From positions 1 to 57,323 of the forward strand of contig JAUNDP010000015.1 of NCBI GenBank assembly GCA_030526005.1: a DNA stretch of 57,323 nt, in the 5' to 3' direction. This DNA comes from Eubacteriales bacterium (GTDB lineage Bacteria; Bacillota; Clostridia; Lachnospirales; Lachnospiraceae). The notes beneath the pieces were generated by a model. It did no database searches, was not told the origin of the DNA, and saw nothing but the letters and a program-made list of their open reading frames with translations. Of this stretch, positions 8,232-16,608 are shown piece by piece (the stretch's first letter is position 1; each line of letters opens with the position of its first letter). Position numbers and translations under genes: made by a program.

Positions 8232-9848
8232 TTATCTTTTATAATATTTGCTTGGTGCAACTCCAAATTTCTTTTTAAATACATAGCTGAAGTAATTTGG
8301 TTCCGAATATCCTACTTTTTCTGCAATCACATACGTCTTATCTGTCGTATCCTTTAAAAGTTCCAACGCCTTTTTCAATCTGAGATCGGTCAGGTACGAA
8401 ACGTAGCTCTCACCGACTTCTTTTTTAAAGATTGTTGAAAAATAGGCTGGACTGATATGAAGTTCCTGGCAGATCATCTCCACAGAGAGAGAAGGTTCCT
8501 GATAATGCATCTCAATAAATGCTTTTGCCTGATTGATTAATTTTAATGTCGCATCTTCTCGTTCTCTTCCTATTTCTTTTTGAATATTCAGACAGATTTC
8601 CTTCATCCATTCCTTCATTCTGTCAGCAGATTTAATCTGAAAAATCTGTTCAATGTAATCTCTGGAGATCTCTTCGCCATCCCCTGTGTGAACATCGCAT
8701 TTTTCTGCAAACTTCATCAGATTAATAACCAGAGAAATATAATAGATCATTACCTGATTGTCATGAATCTTTTTGCCTTCCGCTCGATCTACAATCTCAT
8801 CGATACATTGGCATACTTTCTCTTCTGATCCAAATTTAATGCTGACCATAAGCTGATCTTCCAGTTTTTCTTCAGAGAGCAGGCTTTCATTTTGTCCAGG
8901 CTCCACATCCTGAATATAAATTGCCTTTCCTTTTCCCATGATACGATAATAGCCAAGCGCTTCCTTTGATTCCTGATAGGAAGCTTCTATTTCCATGATA
9001 TCATTCACCACGCTGCCGACTCCTGCTGTGATTTCGATATCAAGCAGTTTTTTGCAGGAACGACAAAAATTATTTAAAAGCATTACTACTTTTCTGCCCC
9101 GTTCTCCCTTTCGTATGCCCAGAATGACACTCCATCCAGATGTCGTTCTAAGAAAAATATTATCATATTGATTCTGAAGCATCTCTTCCAAATACTGCTT
9201 GACTGAAAAATATTGCATTTCTTCCTGATCAATTCCTTCTATCGCATTCGTCCGGTCTATTTTTTTGTCTGTCAGCATCAATGTTGCTACAAGATATCCT
9301 TCCTGAAAAGCAAGCGGAATCTGATACAGAGACATTTTTTGCTGGATCTCTGCCCTGCTCTTTAATTTTCCATGGATCAAATCAGTCAAGAATCTTTCCT
9401 TAATCACAGGCAGACCTTTCATATAAGCCTCCCGCAATTTTTCTATATTTCTTTTCTTTAAGATATCGTCCACAATCGACTGACGGACTTTTCTTAAGAT
9501 TTCTGTCATCTCTTCGATATTGACCGGTTTCAGAATATATTCAATTACATTGTATTTTAATGCCTGTTTTGCATATTCAAATTCATCAAATCCTGAAAAA
9601 ATAATCACTTTTATGTCAGGATACTCCTCTTTCAGTCTCGATGCCAGCTCCAGACCATCCATAAACGGCATCCGGATATCCGTCAGCACGACATCAGGTT
9701 CATTGACTTCGATCAGTTCCAGAGCCTCACGTCCGTTGCTCACATTTCCGATCAATTCGTATCCCAGCTTTTCCCACATGATTTTTTTCGCTATTATTTT
9801 TCTTACTTGTTCCTCATCGTCTACCAATAAAATCTTTAAAAAATTCAC
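8232..9848 (-). CDS. YesN-type response regulator with AraC DNA-binding domain
   Basis: A receiver domain followed by a roughly 280-residue middle region and a C-terminal AraC/XylS double helix-turn-helix (about the last 100 residues, ending in VGYSEPNYFSYVFKKKFGVAP). The phosphoacceptor is the Asp in VVLTDIRMP, about residue 57. The start is set at a GTG (9848) preceded by GGGGTGG, giving the usual VNFLKILLVDDE N-terminus (538 residues). An ATG 21 bases upstream (9869) has no ribosome site. It is probably phosphorylated by the adjacent kinase and activates mglBAC. Confidence 0.9.
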   Translation of the reverse strand: MNFLKILLVDDEEQVRKIIAKKIMWEKLGYELIGNVSNGREALELIEVNEPDVVLTDIRMPFMDGLELASRLKEEYPDIKVIIFSGFDEFEYAKQALKYNVIEYILKPVNIEEMTEILRKVRQSIVDDILKKRNIEKLREAYMKGLPVIKERFLTDLIHGKLKSRAEIQQKMSLYQIPLAFQEGYLVATLMLTDKKIDRTNAIEGIDQEEMQYFSVKQYLEEMLQNQYDNIFLRTTSGWSVILGIRKGERGRKVVMLLNNFCRSCKKLLDIEITAGVGSVVNDIMEIEASYQESKEALGYYRIMGKGKAIYIQDVEPGQNESLLSEEKLEDQLMVSIKFGSEEKVCQCIDEIVDRAEGKKIHDNQVMIYYISLVINLMKFAEKCDVHTGDGEEISRDYIEQIFQIKSADRMKEWMKEICLNIQKEIGREREDATLKLINQAKAFIEMHYQEPSLSVEMICQELHISPAYFSTIFKKEVGESYVSYLTDLRLKKALELLKDTTDKTYVIAEKVGYSEPNYFSYVFKKKFGVAPSKYYKR

Positions 9849-9986
9849 AAATTCCACCCCGTCTCTCATTCTATGCGTATTGCCGCTATCTCTCCTTCGT
9901 CAGCTCCCTGTCTGTTCTCTTATTTCGTCCCATATCATAGAAATGGAAACTTCTGCCCTTTTTTTATATGATCTGCAAATAGAACA

Positions 9987-10054
9987 GGTGCTGCAAAACC
10001 GTATACCAGCTCTGCTGACTTCTTCGGTCAGATTCAGCTTTCTTTTGCAACACC
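9987..10054. other. Structured intergenic element with a 12-bp outer stem
   Basis: GGTGCTGCAAAA (9987-9998) pairs along its whole length with TTTTGCAACACC (10043-10054), allowing one G-U pair in RNA. The enclosed region has its own hairpin (CTGAC around CTTCG-type loop GTCAG, about 10015-10031). No U-run follows on either strand, so it is not a standard terminator. It lies in the 220-bp gap between the acidic membrane protein and the regulator gene; no convincing separate promoter for the regulator was seen in this gap. Confidence 0.6.
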
Positions 10055-10069
10055 CTCTGCTATCTTTTC

Positions 10070-10411
10070 TTACTGTTTTATTATTCCATAAATAATCAGA
10101 ATAACAATCGCTGCAATCACTACATAAATGATTTTATCCAGCGTTTTCAAAGGAATGTGTATGTGATCATACAGACGATTGCGCAGTCTTGGAGGAACTG
10201 CATTTTCTTCGTCCTCCTCATCCTCTTCTGTATCTTCTTCTGCATCTTCTTCTATCTCTGCAATATCTGTTGTCTCATCCCCATTTTCTTCCGAGACTTC
10301 ATTTTCCTCTGCCGCTTTGCTTTCCTCTAAAATTTCACTTTCCTCTTCTGTTTTGTTTTCCTCTGATCTTTTCTCCAGATCAAGTTCTTCTTCCTTTTTT
10401 TGTTCTTCCAA
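10070..10411 (-). CDS. Small acidic tail-anchored membrane protein of unknown function
   Basis: 113 residues starting at TTG (no in-frame ATG upstream) with a weak AGGG site. Residues 1-72 are low complexity and extremely acidic (mostly Glu, with Asp, Ser and Asn). A basic stretch PPRLRNRLYDHIHIP follows, and the C-terminus is one hydrophobic segment (about 93-111). The layout predicts a cytoplasmic acidic tail held by a C-terminal membrane anchor. A strong promoter (10446-10474) precedes it, so the gene is likely real. The function is not recognised; the divergent neighbour is a glycosyltransferase operon. Confidence 0.65.
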   Translation of the reverse strand: MEEQKKEEELDLEKRSEENKTEEESEILEESKAAEENEVSEENGDETTDIAEIEEDAEEDTEEDEEDEENAVPPRLRNRLYDHIHIPLKTLDKIIYVVIAAIVILIIYGIIKQ

Positions 10412-10445
10412 CTTAAAATCCCTACTTTCTCTATATGCTACATAG

Positions 10446-10474
10446 ATTTTACAGAACTTTCAGAACGATGTCAA
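10446..10474 (-). promoter_or_regulatory. Promoter of the acidic membrane protein gene
   Basis: TTGACA (10469-10474), 17-bp spacer, TAAAAT (10446-10451). The inferred start near 10439 leaves about 28 nt of leader before the TTG codon. It may also feed the two-component genes downstream. Confidence 0.78.
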
Positions 10475-10500
10475 CTCTTCCTTTTATCCCTGAAAGCAGA

Positions 10501-10529
10501 TTGCACAGCTTTCTTATTAATGATATAAT
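10501..10529 (+). promoter_or_regulatory. Promoter of the plus-strand glycosyltransferase operon
   Basis: TTGCAC (10501-10506), 17-bp spacer, TATAAT (10524-10529), divergent from the promoter of the acidic protein. The start lies about 27 nt before the first gene. Confidence 0.8.
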
Positions 10530-10562
10530 CTAACAGAATGATAAAAAAAGGAGAAAATGTGA

Positions 10563-11540
10563 ATGTTAGTATCTGTTGTTGTTCCTTGTTATAATTCTCA
10601 AAACACGATCAAAAATCTGGTAGAACTGACGATCAGGGAATTTAAAAAAATGCCGGAATATACATATGAATTTGTTCTGGTCAACGATTACTCAAAAGAT
10701 CAGACATTTCTTTCCATCAAAGAACTCGCCGAAAAGTATTCCTTTGTAAAGGGAATCAATCTTGCCCGCAACTTTGGACAGCACAATGCCCTGATGGCGG
10801 CTTTAAACTATGCGCAAGGCGATCTGATTGTTGGAATGGATGACGATCTGCAGACTCATCCGTCTCAGATGCATATCCTTCTCGACAAGATAAAGGAAGG
10901 TTATGATCTTGTCTATGGCAATTATGAAAAGAGAAAAAATTCTTTTCTGAAAAATCTTTCCAGTAAATTTAATGCTGTGACCTCACGCATTTTACTCGGA
11001 CGTCCAAAAGAAATTGTATCCAGCAATTACTGGGTTATCACACGATATGTGCGTGATGAAGTCATAAAATATCAAAATTTCAATCCGTATATCGATGCAC
11101 TTTTTTACCGCTGTACAAATAAGATTGCTGATGTCACTATTGAACATCATAAAAGAGAAGAAGGAAGTTCTAATTATACCTTTTCCAAACTTGTAAAACT
11201 TTGGCTTGCTTACTGGAACTTTTCTGTTGTTCCTCTTAGAATCTCTTCTTTTTTAGGCATTATTTTTTCAGTCTGCGGTTTTCTTGGCGCTATTGTCACG
11301 CTGGTCCGTCAGCTGATTTCCCCAAGTTCACAGATTGGATGGGCTTCCATCATGTGCGCTCTGTTTTTATTCTTTGGTTTTGTCCTTCTTGTCCTTGGAA
11401 TTATCGGGGAATATCTCGGTAAAATTATGCTCTGCATCAACAGTACGCCGCAGTTTATTGTGCGTGAGACCGTCAATGTAAAAGATCCTGAAAAACAAAA
11501 GCCGAAAGAAAAAAAGGAGGATGCAAAAGATCATGCCTAA
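10563..11540 (+). CDS. ArnC/GtrB-like polyprenyl-phosphate glycosyltransferase (GT2)
   Basis: A 325-residue GT2 enzyme of the dolichol-phosphate-mannose-synthase type, expected to transfer a sugar from a nucleotide donor to undecaprenyl phosphate on the cytoplasmic face. The catalytic domain has VVVPCYNSQ, LVNDYSKD, ARNFGQHNA and the DXD motif GMDDDLQTHP. Two C-terminal membrane helices (about 228-252 and 262-288) are typical of ArnC/GtrB proteins. AGGAG precedes the ATG. It heads a four-gene operon with an ATP-grasp enzyme and two EmrE-size transporters, resembling the ArnC-ArnE-ArnF logic of lipid-linked sugar synthesis and flipping. The sugar is unknown. Confidence 0.88.
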   Translation: MLVSVVVPCYNSQNTIKNLVELTIREFKKMPEYTYEFVLVNDYSKDQTFLSIKELAEKYSFVKGINLARNFGQHNALMAALNYAQGDLIVGMDDDLQTHPSQMHILLDKIKEGYDLVYGNYEKRKNSFLKNLSSKFNAVTSRILLGRPKEIVSSNYWVITRYVRDEVIKYQNFNPYIDALFYRCTNKIADVTIEHHKREEGSSNYTFSKLVKLWLAYWNFSVVPLRISSFLGIIFSVCGFLGAIVTLVRQLISPSSQIGWASIMCALFLFFGFVLLVLGIIGEYLGKIMLCINSTPQFIVRETVNVKDPEKQKPKEKKEDAKDHA

Positions 11541-12756
11541 ATTGCTGATTCTAGGGGCTGGTATTTACCAGGTCCCTCTGATACAAAAGGCAAAAGAAAT
11601 GGGATTTTATACGATTGCTGCAAGTTATCCCGGTCCTTATCCCGGACTCTCTCTTGCTGATAAAGTTTATTATACAGATACGACAGATGCTGAAGGTATC
11701 CTTAGACTTTCACAGGCAGAACATATTGATGGAATCTGCACAACCGGAACGGATGTCGCTGTAAAATCCATCGGTTTTGTCTGTGATGCACTAAATCTTC
11801 CAGGTATCTCTTACAATAGTGCTTCTCTCGCCACAGATAAAGCTTGTATGAAGCAAGCTTTTCAGGAAGGCGGAGTATCTACTGCTTCTTTCCGTCGGGT
11901 ATTTTCTGAAAAAGAAGCGCTTTGCGCTTTTTCTGATTTGCAGCCTCCTGTCATCGTAAAAGCCACAGACAGCTCCGGCAGCCGCGGCATCATGCGCGCT
12001 GACACAGAAGAACAGCTTTTTTCTGCATACCGTCTGGCTCGCAGCGTAACAAAAAAGCCATACGTTCTTGTCGAAAAATTTCTGATTGGCCATGAAATCG
12101 GCATTGATGGTCTTTTGCAGGATGGAAAATGGAAATTGTTTCTGCCTCACGATAAATTTATGTATAAGGCTGGAAATACATCCATCCCAGCCGGTCATTC
12201 ATTCCCATTTCCCTGCTCTTTTGAACTTTTTCAGGAGATGAAGGAACAGATGACTGCCGCCGCCCGCTCGCTTGGATTAGATCATTGCGCAGTCAATGCT
12301 GATATTCTGCTCTGCAATAATCAGGTCTATCTTCTGGAGATGGGAGCCCGTGCCGGCGCAACTGGTATTCCAGAATTAATCTCCTGCTGTACAGGGATCG
12401 ATTATTATGAGCAGATTATAAAAAATGCTGTAGGGAAAACCGTTTCTTTTGAGCATTTCCAAGAGACACCTTGTATTTCCAGACTTTTATTTTCTCCGCA
12501 TGGCGGGACACTGACCCATATCGGAGATGATATTCTCCAAAAGTTTCAGACATCATCCACCACATTTCAGCTGGATTATAAAGAAGGGGATCACATCCAG
12601 ACTGCTGCAAATGGAACAGACCGCATCGGCTGTATCATCCACCGCGGCGTACCCGGACAAGATCTGAAAAGTCTGAATCAGGAACTGGAACAAATCGTCG
12701 CCATCATTCATTCTAATCTTTTTGTTGATGGGACACCGCTTTTACATGATCTCTGA
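11533..12756 (+). CDS. ATP-grasp ligase of unknown substrate
   Basis: About 407 residues with an N-terminal pre-ATP-grasp fold (LLILGAGIYQVPL) and an ATP-grasp domain. The glycine-rich loop is VKATDSSGSRG, the nucleotide-binding strand LVEKFLIGHEIG, and the metal and phosphate residues lie in LLEMGARAGATG. The family joins a carboxylate to an amine or similar nucleophile through an acylphosphate. The start is placed at 11533, because the ATG at 11521 abuts AGGAGG and could not be used; this overlaps the previous gene by 8 bases. In this operon it may add an amino acid or other acid to the lipid-linked sugar or its precursor; that role is inference. PurK- or PylC-like alternatives were considered, but context does not support them. 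Confidence 0.8.
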   Translation: MPKLLILGAGIYQVPLIQKAKEMGFYTIAASYPGPYPGLSLADKVYYTDTTDAEGILRLSQAEHIDGICTTGTDVAVKSIGFVCDALNLPGISYNSASLATDKACMKQAFQEGGVSTASFRRVFSEKEALCAFSDLQPPVIVKATDSSGSRGIMRADTEEQLFSAYRLARSVTKKPYVLVEKFLIGHEIGIDGLLQDGKWKLFLPHDKFMYKAGNTSIPAGHSFPFPCSFELFQEMKEQMTAAARSLGLDHCAVNADILLCNNQVYLLEMGARAGATGIPELISCCTGIDYYEQIIKNAVGKTVSFEHFQETPCISRLLFSPHGGTLTHIGDDILQKFQTSSTTFQLDYKEGDHIQTAANGTDRIGCIIHRGVPGQDLKSLNQELEQIVAIIHSNLFVDGTPLLHDL

Positions 12757-12790
12757 TACAATCCGTATGTTATGCGATAAGGGAGGCAAA

Positions 12791-13147
12791 ATGAAAAAAT
12801 TTACACGTTATTTTTTACTCCATCTCAATATTATGCTGTTCTCGTTTACCGGAGTATTTTCCAAAATGGCAAGCAATGCCTACAAAGAACATGGACTTTT
12901 TCATCCTACTTTCTTTTTCTTTGTATTTTTAATGTTTTTAAACTGTGCGGTTTATGCAGTTGCCTGGCAGAAAATCATAAAACGTTTTCCACTTTCCGTT
13001 GCTTATGCCAACCGCAGTGTCTATCTGATCTGGTCTCAGTTATGGGCTGTCTTCATCTTTCATGAAAATTTGTCCGTACAAAATATCATTGGAATGACCG
13101 TCCTCTTTATCGGAGTGCTCATCGTGCAGACCGCTGAATCACAATAA
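12791..13147 (+). CDS. EmrE-size EamA-type membrane protein, possible flippase subunit (ArnE-like)
   Basis: 118 residues with about four membrane helices, starting at the ATG after AAGGGAGGCAAA. A longer frame back to 12722 overlaps the previous gene and has no ribosome site. The ending HENLSVQNIIGMTVLFIGVLIV has the conserved pattern of small multidrug-resistance/EamA half-transporters. With the next gene it forms a pair, as ArnE and ArnF do for undecaprenyl-phosphate-aminoarabinose. Flipping the product of the first gene across the membrane is the likely role; drug export is the alternative. Confidence 0.78.
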   Translation: MKKFTRYFLLHLNIMLFSFTGVFSKMASNAYKEHGLFHPTFFFFVFLMFLNCAVYAVAWQKIIKRFPLSVAYANRSVYLIWSQLWAVFIFHENLSVQNIIGMTVLFIGVLIVQTAESQ

Positions 13148-13192
13148 TATTGTTCTCATACAAAGGAGTATTTTGTCAGAAAGGATTTATTT

Positions 13193-13531
13193 ATGAACCA
13201 TTCATTTTTCGTACTCATGTTTTTTGGAACTTTTCTTTCTGCGATCTCACAGATCCTTTTAAAGAAGAGCGCTGAGCAAAAACATGAAACATTCTTAAAA
13301 GAATATTTAAACTGGCGTGTGATTACAGCATATGGAATCTTTTTTGCGGTTCTTCTCCTGAATACATATGCCTATACAAGAATTGATTTAAAATATGGAG
13401 CTGTCATTGATACTTTCACATACGTCTTTGTACTGCTGTTGTCCGTCCTGCTCCTGCACGAAAAAGTTTCTAAAAGACAGCTGATTGGGAATCTGTTTAT
13501 CCTTGCCGGAATTTTTATCTATAATTTATAG
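13193..13531 (+). CDS. EmrE-size EamA-type membrane protein, possible flippase subunit (ArnF-like)
   Basis: 112 residues, about four membrane helices, AAAGG eight bases before the ATG. LYAYTR-type and LLHEKVSKRQLIGNLFILAGIFI segments match EamA half-proteins. It is homologous in layout to the gene 45 bp upstream, so the two probably form a heterodimer. It is the last gene of the plus-strand operon and is followed by a bidirectional terminator. Confidence 0.78.
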   Translation: MNHSFFVLMFFGTFLSAISQILLKKSAEQKHETFLKEYLNWRVITAYGIFFAVLLLNTYAYTRIDLKYGAVIDTFTYVFVLLLSVLLLHEKVSKRQLIGNLFILAGIFIYNL

Positions 13532-13562
13532 GTTTCCCTCTATCCTAAATTATTCGATTTGT

Positions 13563-13630
13563 TTAAAAAATAAGACCGCTGTAAATCCGATAGAATCTCC
13601 ATCCGATTTTGCAGCAGCCTTATTTTTTTA
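13563..13630. terminator. Bidirectional terminator between the plus operon and rpoD
   Basis: A long imperfect stem: AATAAGACCGCTG (from 13569) pairs with CAGCAGCCTTATT (to 13624), with an inner AAATC/GATTT continuation. There is a T-run after each arm, on both strands. It serves the convergent ends of the EamA pair and rpoD. Confidence 0.88.
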
Positions 13631-13636
13631 TTCATC

Positions 13637-14761
13637 TCAGATCAAAAAATCTTTTAATCTTTTACTTCTTGACGGATGACGCAGTTTTCTGAGCGCCTTT
13701 GCCTCAATCTGACGAATACGCTCTCGCGTGACATTAAATTCTTTTCCCACTTCCTCAAGTGTTCTCGCACGTCCATCCTCCAATCCAAAGCGCAGACGCA
13801 CCACCTGTCTTTCTCTCTCTGTCAGAGACTCTAAAGCAGCCCCCAGCTCTTCCTTCAGCATGGAAAATGCTGCTGAGTCTGCCGGCGACAGCGCTGAATC
13901 ATCTTCGATAAAGTCTCCCAGATGGCTGTCATCTTCCTCACCGATCGGTGTGTCAAGGGATACCGGATCTCTTGAAATTTTCAGAACTTCTCTGACTCTT
14001 GCGACAGGAACATTCAATCGTTCCGCTACTTCTTCCGCAGAAGGTTCTCTTCCCAGTTCCTGCAGCAGTGCTCTTGTCATGCGCAGTGTCTTGTTGATCG
14101 TCTCTACCATATGCACCGGCACGCGAATGGTACGTCCCGTATCTGCGATACCTCTCGTGATTGCCTGACGAATCCACCATGTCGCATATGTGCTGAATTT
14201 ATACCCTTTTGTATAATCAAATTTATCAACGGCTTTCATCAGCCCCATATTTCCTTCCTGAATCAGATCCAGAAATGGCATTCCTCTTCCGACATATTTT
14301 TTTGCGATACTGACTACAAGTCTTAAATTGGCTTCCGTCAAAGCTTTCTTCGCTTCCTCGTCTCCATTTTCAACTTTCTTTGCAAGCTCTACTTCCTGCT
14401 CTGTAGTCAGCAGAGGAACATTTCCAATTTCCTTCAAATACATACGGACAGGGTCTTCCGTGCTGACGCCCTCTAAAACGTCTACATCATCAATAATCTC
14501 GACTTCTTCTTCCATAAACAGGTCTTCTTCATTTTCAATCAGAAGATCTTCTGTGTCATCCGTATCAGATGGAATGCCATGTAAAATATCGACATCATGT
14601 TTTTCCAGATATTCCAATACCATGTCCATCTTCTCTTCGGAGAGATCGATTCCTCGAAATGCGTCATTAATCTCGCTGTATTCTAATACATTTTTTTTAG
14701 TCTTCGCAAGATCCAAAAGACCGTTCAATGCTTTTTTAAATTGTTCTTGTAATTCATCCAT
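13637..14761 (-). CDS. rpoD: Primary sigma factor RpoD (SigA)
   Basis: 374 residues, the normal length for Firmicutes SigA. It has region 1.1, the 1.2 segment [11 protein letters not shown], region 2 with [21 protein letters not shown] (-10 recognition), region 3 and region 4 with [20 protein letters not shown] (-35 recognition). It directs RNA polymerase to the TTGACA/TATAAT promoters seen across this window. The ATG follows AGGAG by 11 bases. It lies 76 bp downstream of a clpX-like gene rather than dnaG, the usual Firmicutes partner. Confidence 0.97.
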   Translation of the reverse strand: MDELQEQFKKALNGLLDLAKTKKNVLEYSEINDAFRGIDLSEEKMDMVLEYLEKHDVDILHGIPSDTDDTEDLLIENEEDLFMEEEVEIIDDVDVLEGVSTEDPVRMYLKEIGNVPLLTTEQEVELAKKVENGDEEAKKALTEANLRLVVSIAKKYVGRGMPFLDLIQEGNMGLMKAVDKFDYTKGYKFSTYATWWIRQAITRGIADTGRTIRVPVHMVETINKTLRMTRALLQELGREPSAEEVAERLNVPVARVREVLKISRDPVSLDTPIGEEDDSHLGDFIEDDSALSPADSAAFSMLKEELGAALESLTERERQVVRLRFGLEDGRARTLEEVGKEFNVTRERIRQIEAKALRKLRHPSRSKRLKDFLI

Positions 14762-14837
14762 AAACGCTCATTCTCCTAAATGGTGCTGTTTCCCCAGTTT
14801 TAAATACTCCACAATCAAATTGCTGCTTCTGCAGCTG

Positions 14838-16304
14838 TCATCCCTCCAGCGCCGGCACGCCTCTCATCGTGATCACCGGTCCCCCTGTATGTTCGATGTA
14901 GTCTCTTGTGATTACTACTCTTCCAATATTATCATCTTTCGGGATCTCATACATGATATCCAGCATGAATTCTTCAATGATCGCACGCAGTGCTCTTGCA
15001 CCTGTTTTTCTCTCCAGGGCCTTTTCCGCAATCGCGGCAAGTGCCTCATCGTCAAATTCTAACTTTACTTCGTCTAACGCGAGAAGTTTTTGGTACTGTT
15101 TCAAAATTGCATTTTTCGGTTCTTTTAATATTTTTACCAGCATCTCTTTCGTTAATCCCTGTAAAGTAAATACAATCGGAAGCCTTCCGATAAACTCTGG
15201 GATCATTCCAAAGGTGCGGATATCATCTAATGTTACTTTCTCCAGGATGTTAGGGTCATTGTCATATTTATCTTTTAAATCGGCGCGGAATCCGATTGCC
15301 GCCTGCTTATTCAAGCGCTCTTTTATAATATCTTCCAATCCCGGGAAAGCTCCTCCGCAGATAAATAAAATATTTTTTGTGTTTACTGTTACCATCGGAA
15401 CCATTGCATTTTTGCTGGTTGCTCCCACCGGCACTTCGATCTCCGCTCCTTCCAGAAGCTTCAGCATTCCCTGCTGAACAGCTTCCCCGCTGACATCTCT
15501 CTGGTTCGTATTTTTCTTTTTCGCAATCTTGTCAATCTCATCAATAAAAATTATGCCGCGTTCTGCTTTTTCCACATCGTTGTCCGCAGCGGCAAGCAGT
15601 TTTGATACCACGCTTTCAATGTCGTCGCCGATATATCCTGCCTCTGTTAAAGAAGTCGCATCTGCGATTGCCAACGGCACATCCAACAGTTTTGCCAGGG
15701 TTTTTACAAGATACGTTTTCCCACTTCCTGTCGGTCCAATCATCAGCATATTGGACTTTTCAATTTCGATCTCGTCCTGTGTTCCTGTAGCCACTCTCTT
15801 ATAATGATTGTATACAGCAACGGAAATGACCTTTTTTGCATGTTCCTGACCAATCACATAATGATCTAAGCTTGCCTTGATCTTATGAGGCGCCGGTATC
15901 GAATGCAGATCAAAATTTGGTTCTTTTTTCTCTTCTTCTTTCGGCTTTTTCTTTTTTACTTTCTGCCGTTTTGGAATCTGATTTGTCAGGTCAGACAGAT
16001 CAGATAAGTTCATCATCTGAATATTCGAAGAGTTTAAAAGATCACTGTATGGAAAGCTGGCATTATTCATGGAATCGAATGCTTTCTGCATACAGTCGGA
16101 GCAAATGTGAATATCATTTGGAAGAGAAATCATTTTTCCTGCTTTGCTTTCCGGTCTGCGGCACAGAAAGCAGATCTCTTCATATTCATTCTCCTCATTT
16201 TTTTGTTCTTTCTTTTCCTCATGGGTATCTTCCGAGTTGTTTTCTGTTGTATCTTCGATCTCGTTTTCTTCTATTAAGTCTAAATCATCTTTTTGACGTG
16301 ACAT
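14838..16304 (-). CDS. clpX: ClpX-type AAA+ unfoldase with an extended acidic N-terminus
   Basis: 488 residues against about 420 for usual ClpX. Residues 1-43 are an added acidic, low-complexity region. The C4 zinc finger follows (C45, C48, C68, C71), then a long basic linker and the AAA+ core: Walker A GPTGSGKT (190-197), pore loop GYIG (223-226), Walker B IIFIDEID (251-258) and the ClpP-docking IGF loop (337-339). It can therefore in principle work with ClpP, although no clpP is adjacent. It is either the main ClpX with an unusual N-terminus or a second paralogue. It precedes rpoD. The long 5' leader has a promoter and a terminator-like fold. Confidence 0.88.
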   Translation of the reverse strand: MSRQKDDLDLIEENEIEDTTENNSEDTHEEKKEQKNEENEYEEICFLCRRPESKAGKMISLPNDIHICSDCMQKAFDSMNNASFPYSDLLNSSNIQMMNLSDLSDLTNQIPKRQKVKKKKPKEEEKKEPNFDLHSIPAPHKIKASLDHYVIGQEHAKKVISVAVYNHYKRVATGTQDEIEIEKSNMLMIGPTGSGKTYLVKTLAKLLDVPLAIADATSLTEAGYIGDDIESVVSKLLAAADNDVEKAERGIIFIDEIDKIAKKKNTNQRDVSGEAVQQGMLKLLEGAEIEVPVGATSKNAMVPMVTVNTKNILFICGGAFPGLEDIIKERLNKQAAIGFRADLKDKYDNDPNILEKVTLDDIRTFGMIPEFIGRLPIVFTLQGLTKEMLVKILKEPKNAILKQYQKLLALDEVKLEFDDEALAAIAEKALERKTGARALRAIIEEFMLDIMYEIPKDDNIGRVVITRDYIEHTGGPVITMRGVPALEG

Positions 16305-16401
16305 AACAATCCCTTTCTTTTTTCTGTCTTAATTGCTGCCTGTTTTACAGCTTACAGCTTTTTTCATGAAAATTCAAGCATTCTTGAACAAATTTATATC
16401 G

Positions 16402-16475
16402 AAAAAAGGCGATTGTTATCTGAAATCTCATACGTCTTTGCTTCTGCAATGGCATTTTCTCTCGCTACAACCGCC
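16402..16475 (-). promoter_or_regulatory. Terminator-like fold in the clpX leader (attenuator or small-RNA end)
   Basis: On the minus strand GGCGGTTGT (16475-16467) pairs fully with ACAATCGCC (16416-16408) with one G-U, and six U residues follow at once (16407-16402). The 50-nt loop contains a small TTGC-AGAA-GCAA hairpin. It lies between a consensus promoter (16512-16540) and the clpX start, so it could end transcription early or define an RNA of about 100 nt. A 36-codon minus-strand frame beginning inside it was not accepted as a gene. The perfect inverted repeat TTCAAG-CATT-CTTGAA (16373-16388) lies just downstream. Confidence 0.5.
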
Positions 16476-16511
16476 TCTCCTTATCTCCAAAAAATCATAT
16501 TTTAGTATTTT

Positions 16512-16540
16512 ATTTTACCATTTTCGCAATGATCTGTCAA
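16512..16540 (-). promoter_or_regulatory. Promoter of the clpX-rpoD unit
   Basis: TTGACA (16535-16540), 17-bp spacer, TAAAAT (16512-16517) on the minus strand. The inferred start near 16505 gives a leader of about 200 nt. No CIRCE or CtsR heat-shock operator was recognised nearby. Confidence 0.8.
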
Positions 16541-16608
16541 TATCTTTTTTGTTTTACTGTGAAAATTGCTTTTGTCTCACATCTGTCGCACGCAGTCGAT
16601 TCGACACA

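Noticed and set aside
10179-10445. Serine- and leucine-rich plus-strand frames opposite the acidic protein gene
   Set aside because: They are antisense images of Glu-rich codons (GAA/GAG read as TTC/CTC). They have no ribosome site, and the minus strand has a consensus promoter.
14328-15477. Long plus-strand open frames across rpoD and clpX
   Set aside because: Serine/phenylalanine-rich antisense shadows of two highly conserved minus-strand genes, with no ribosome sites.
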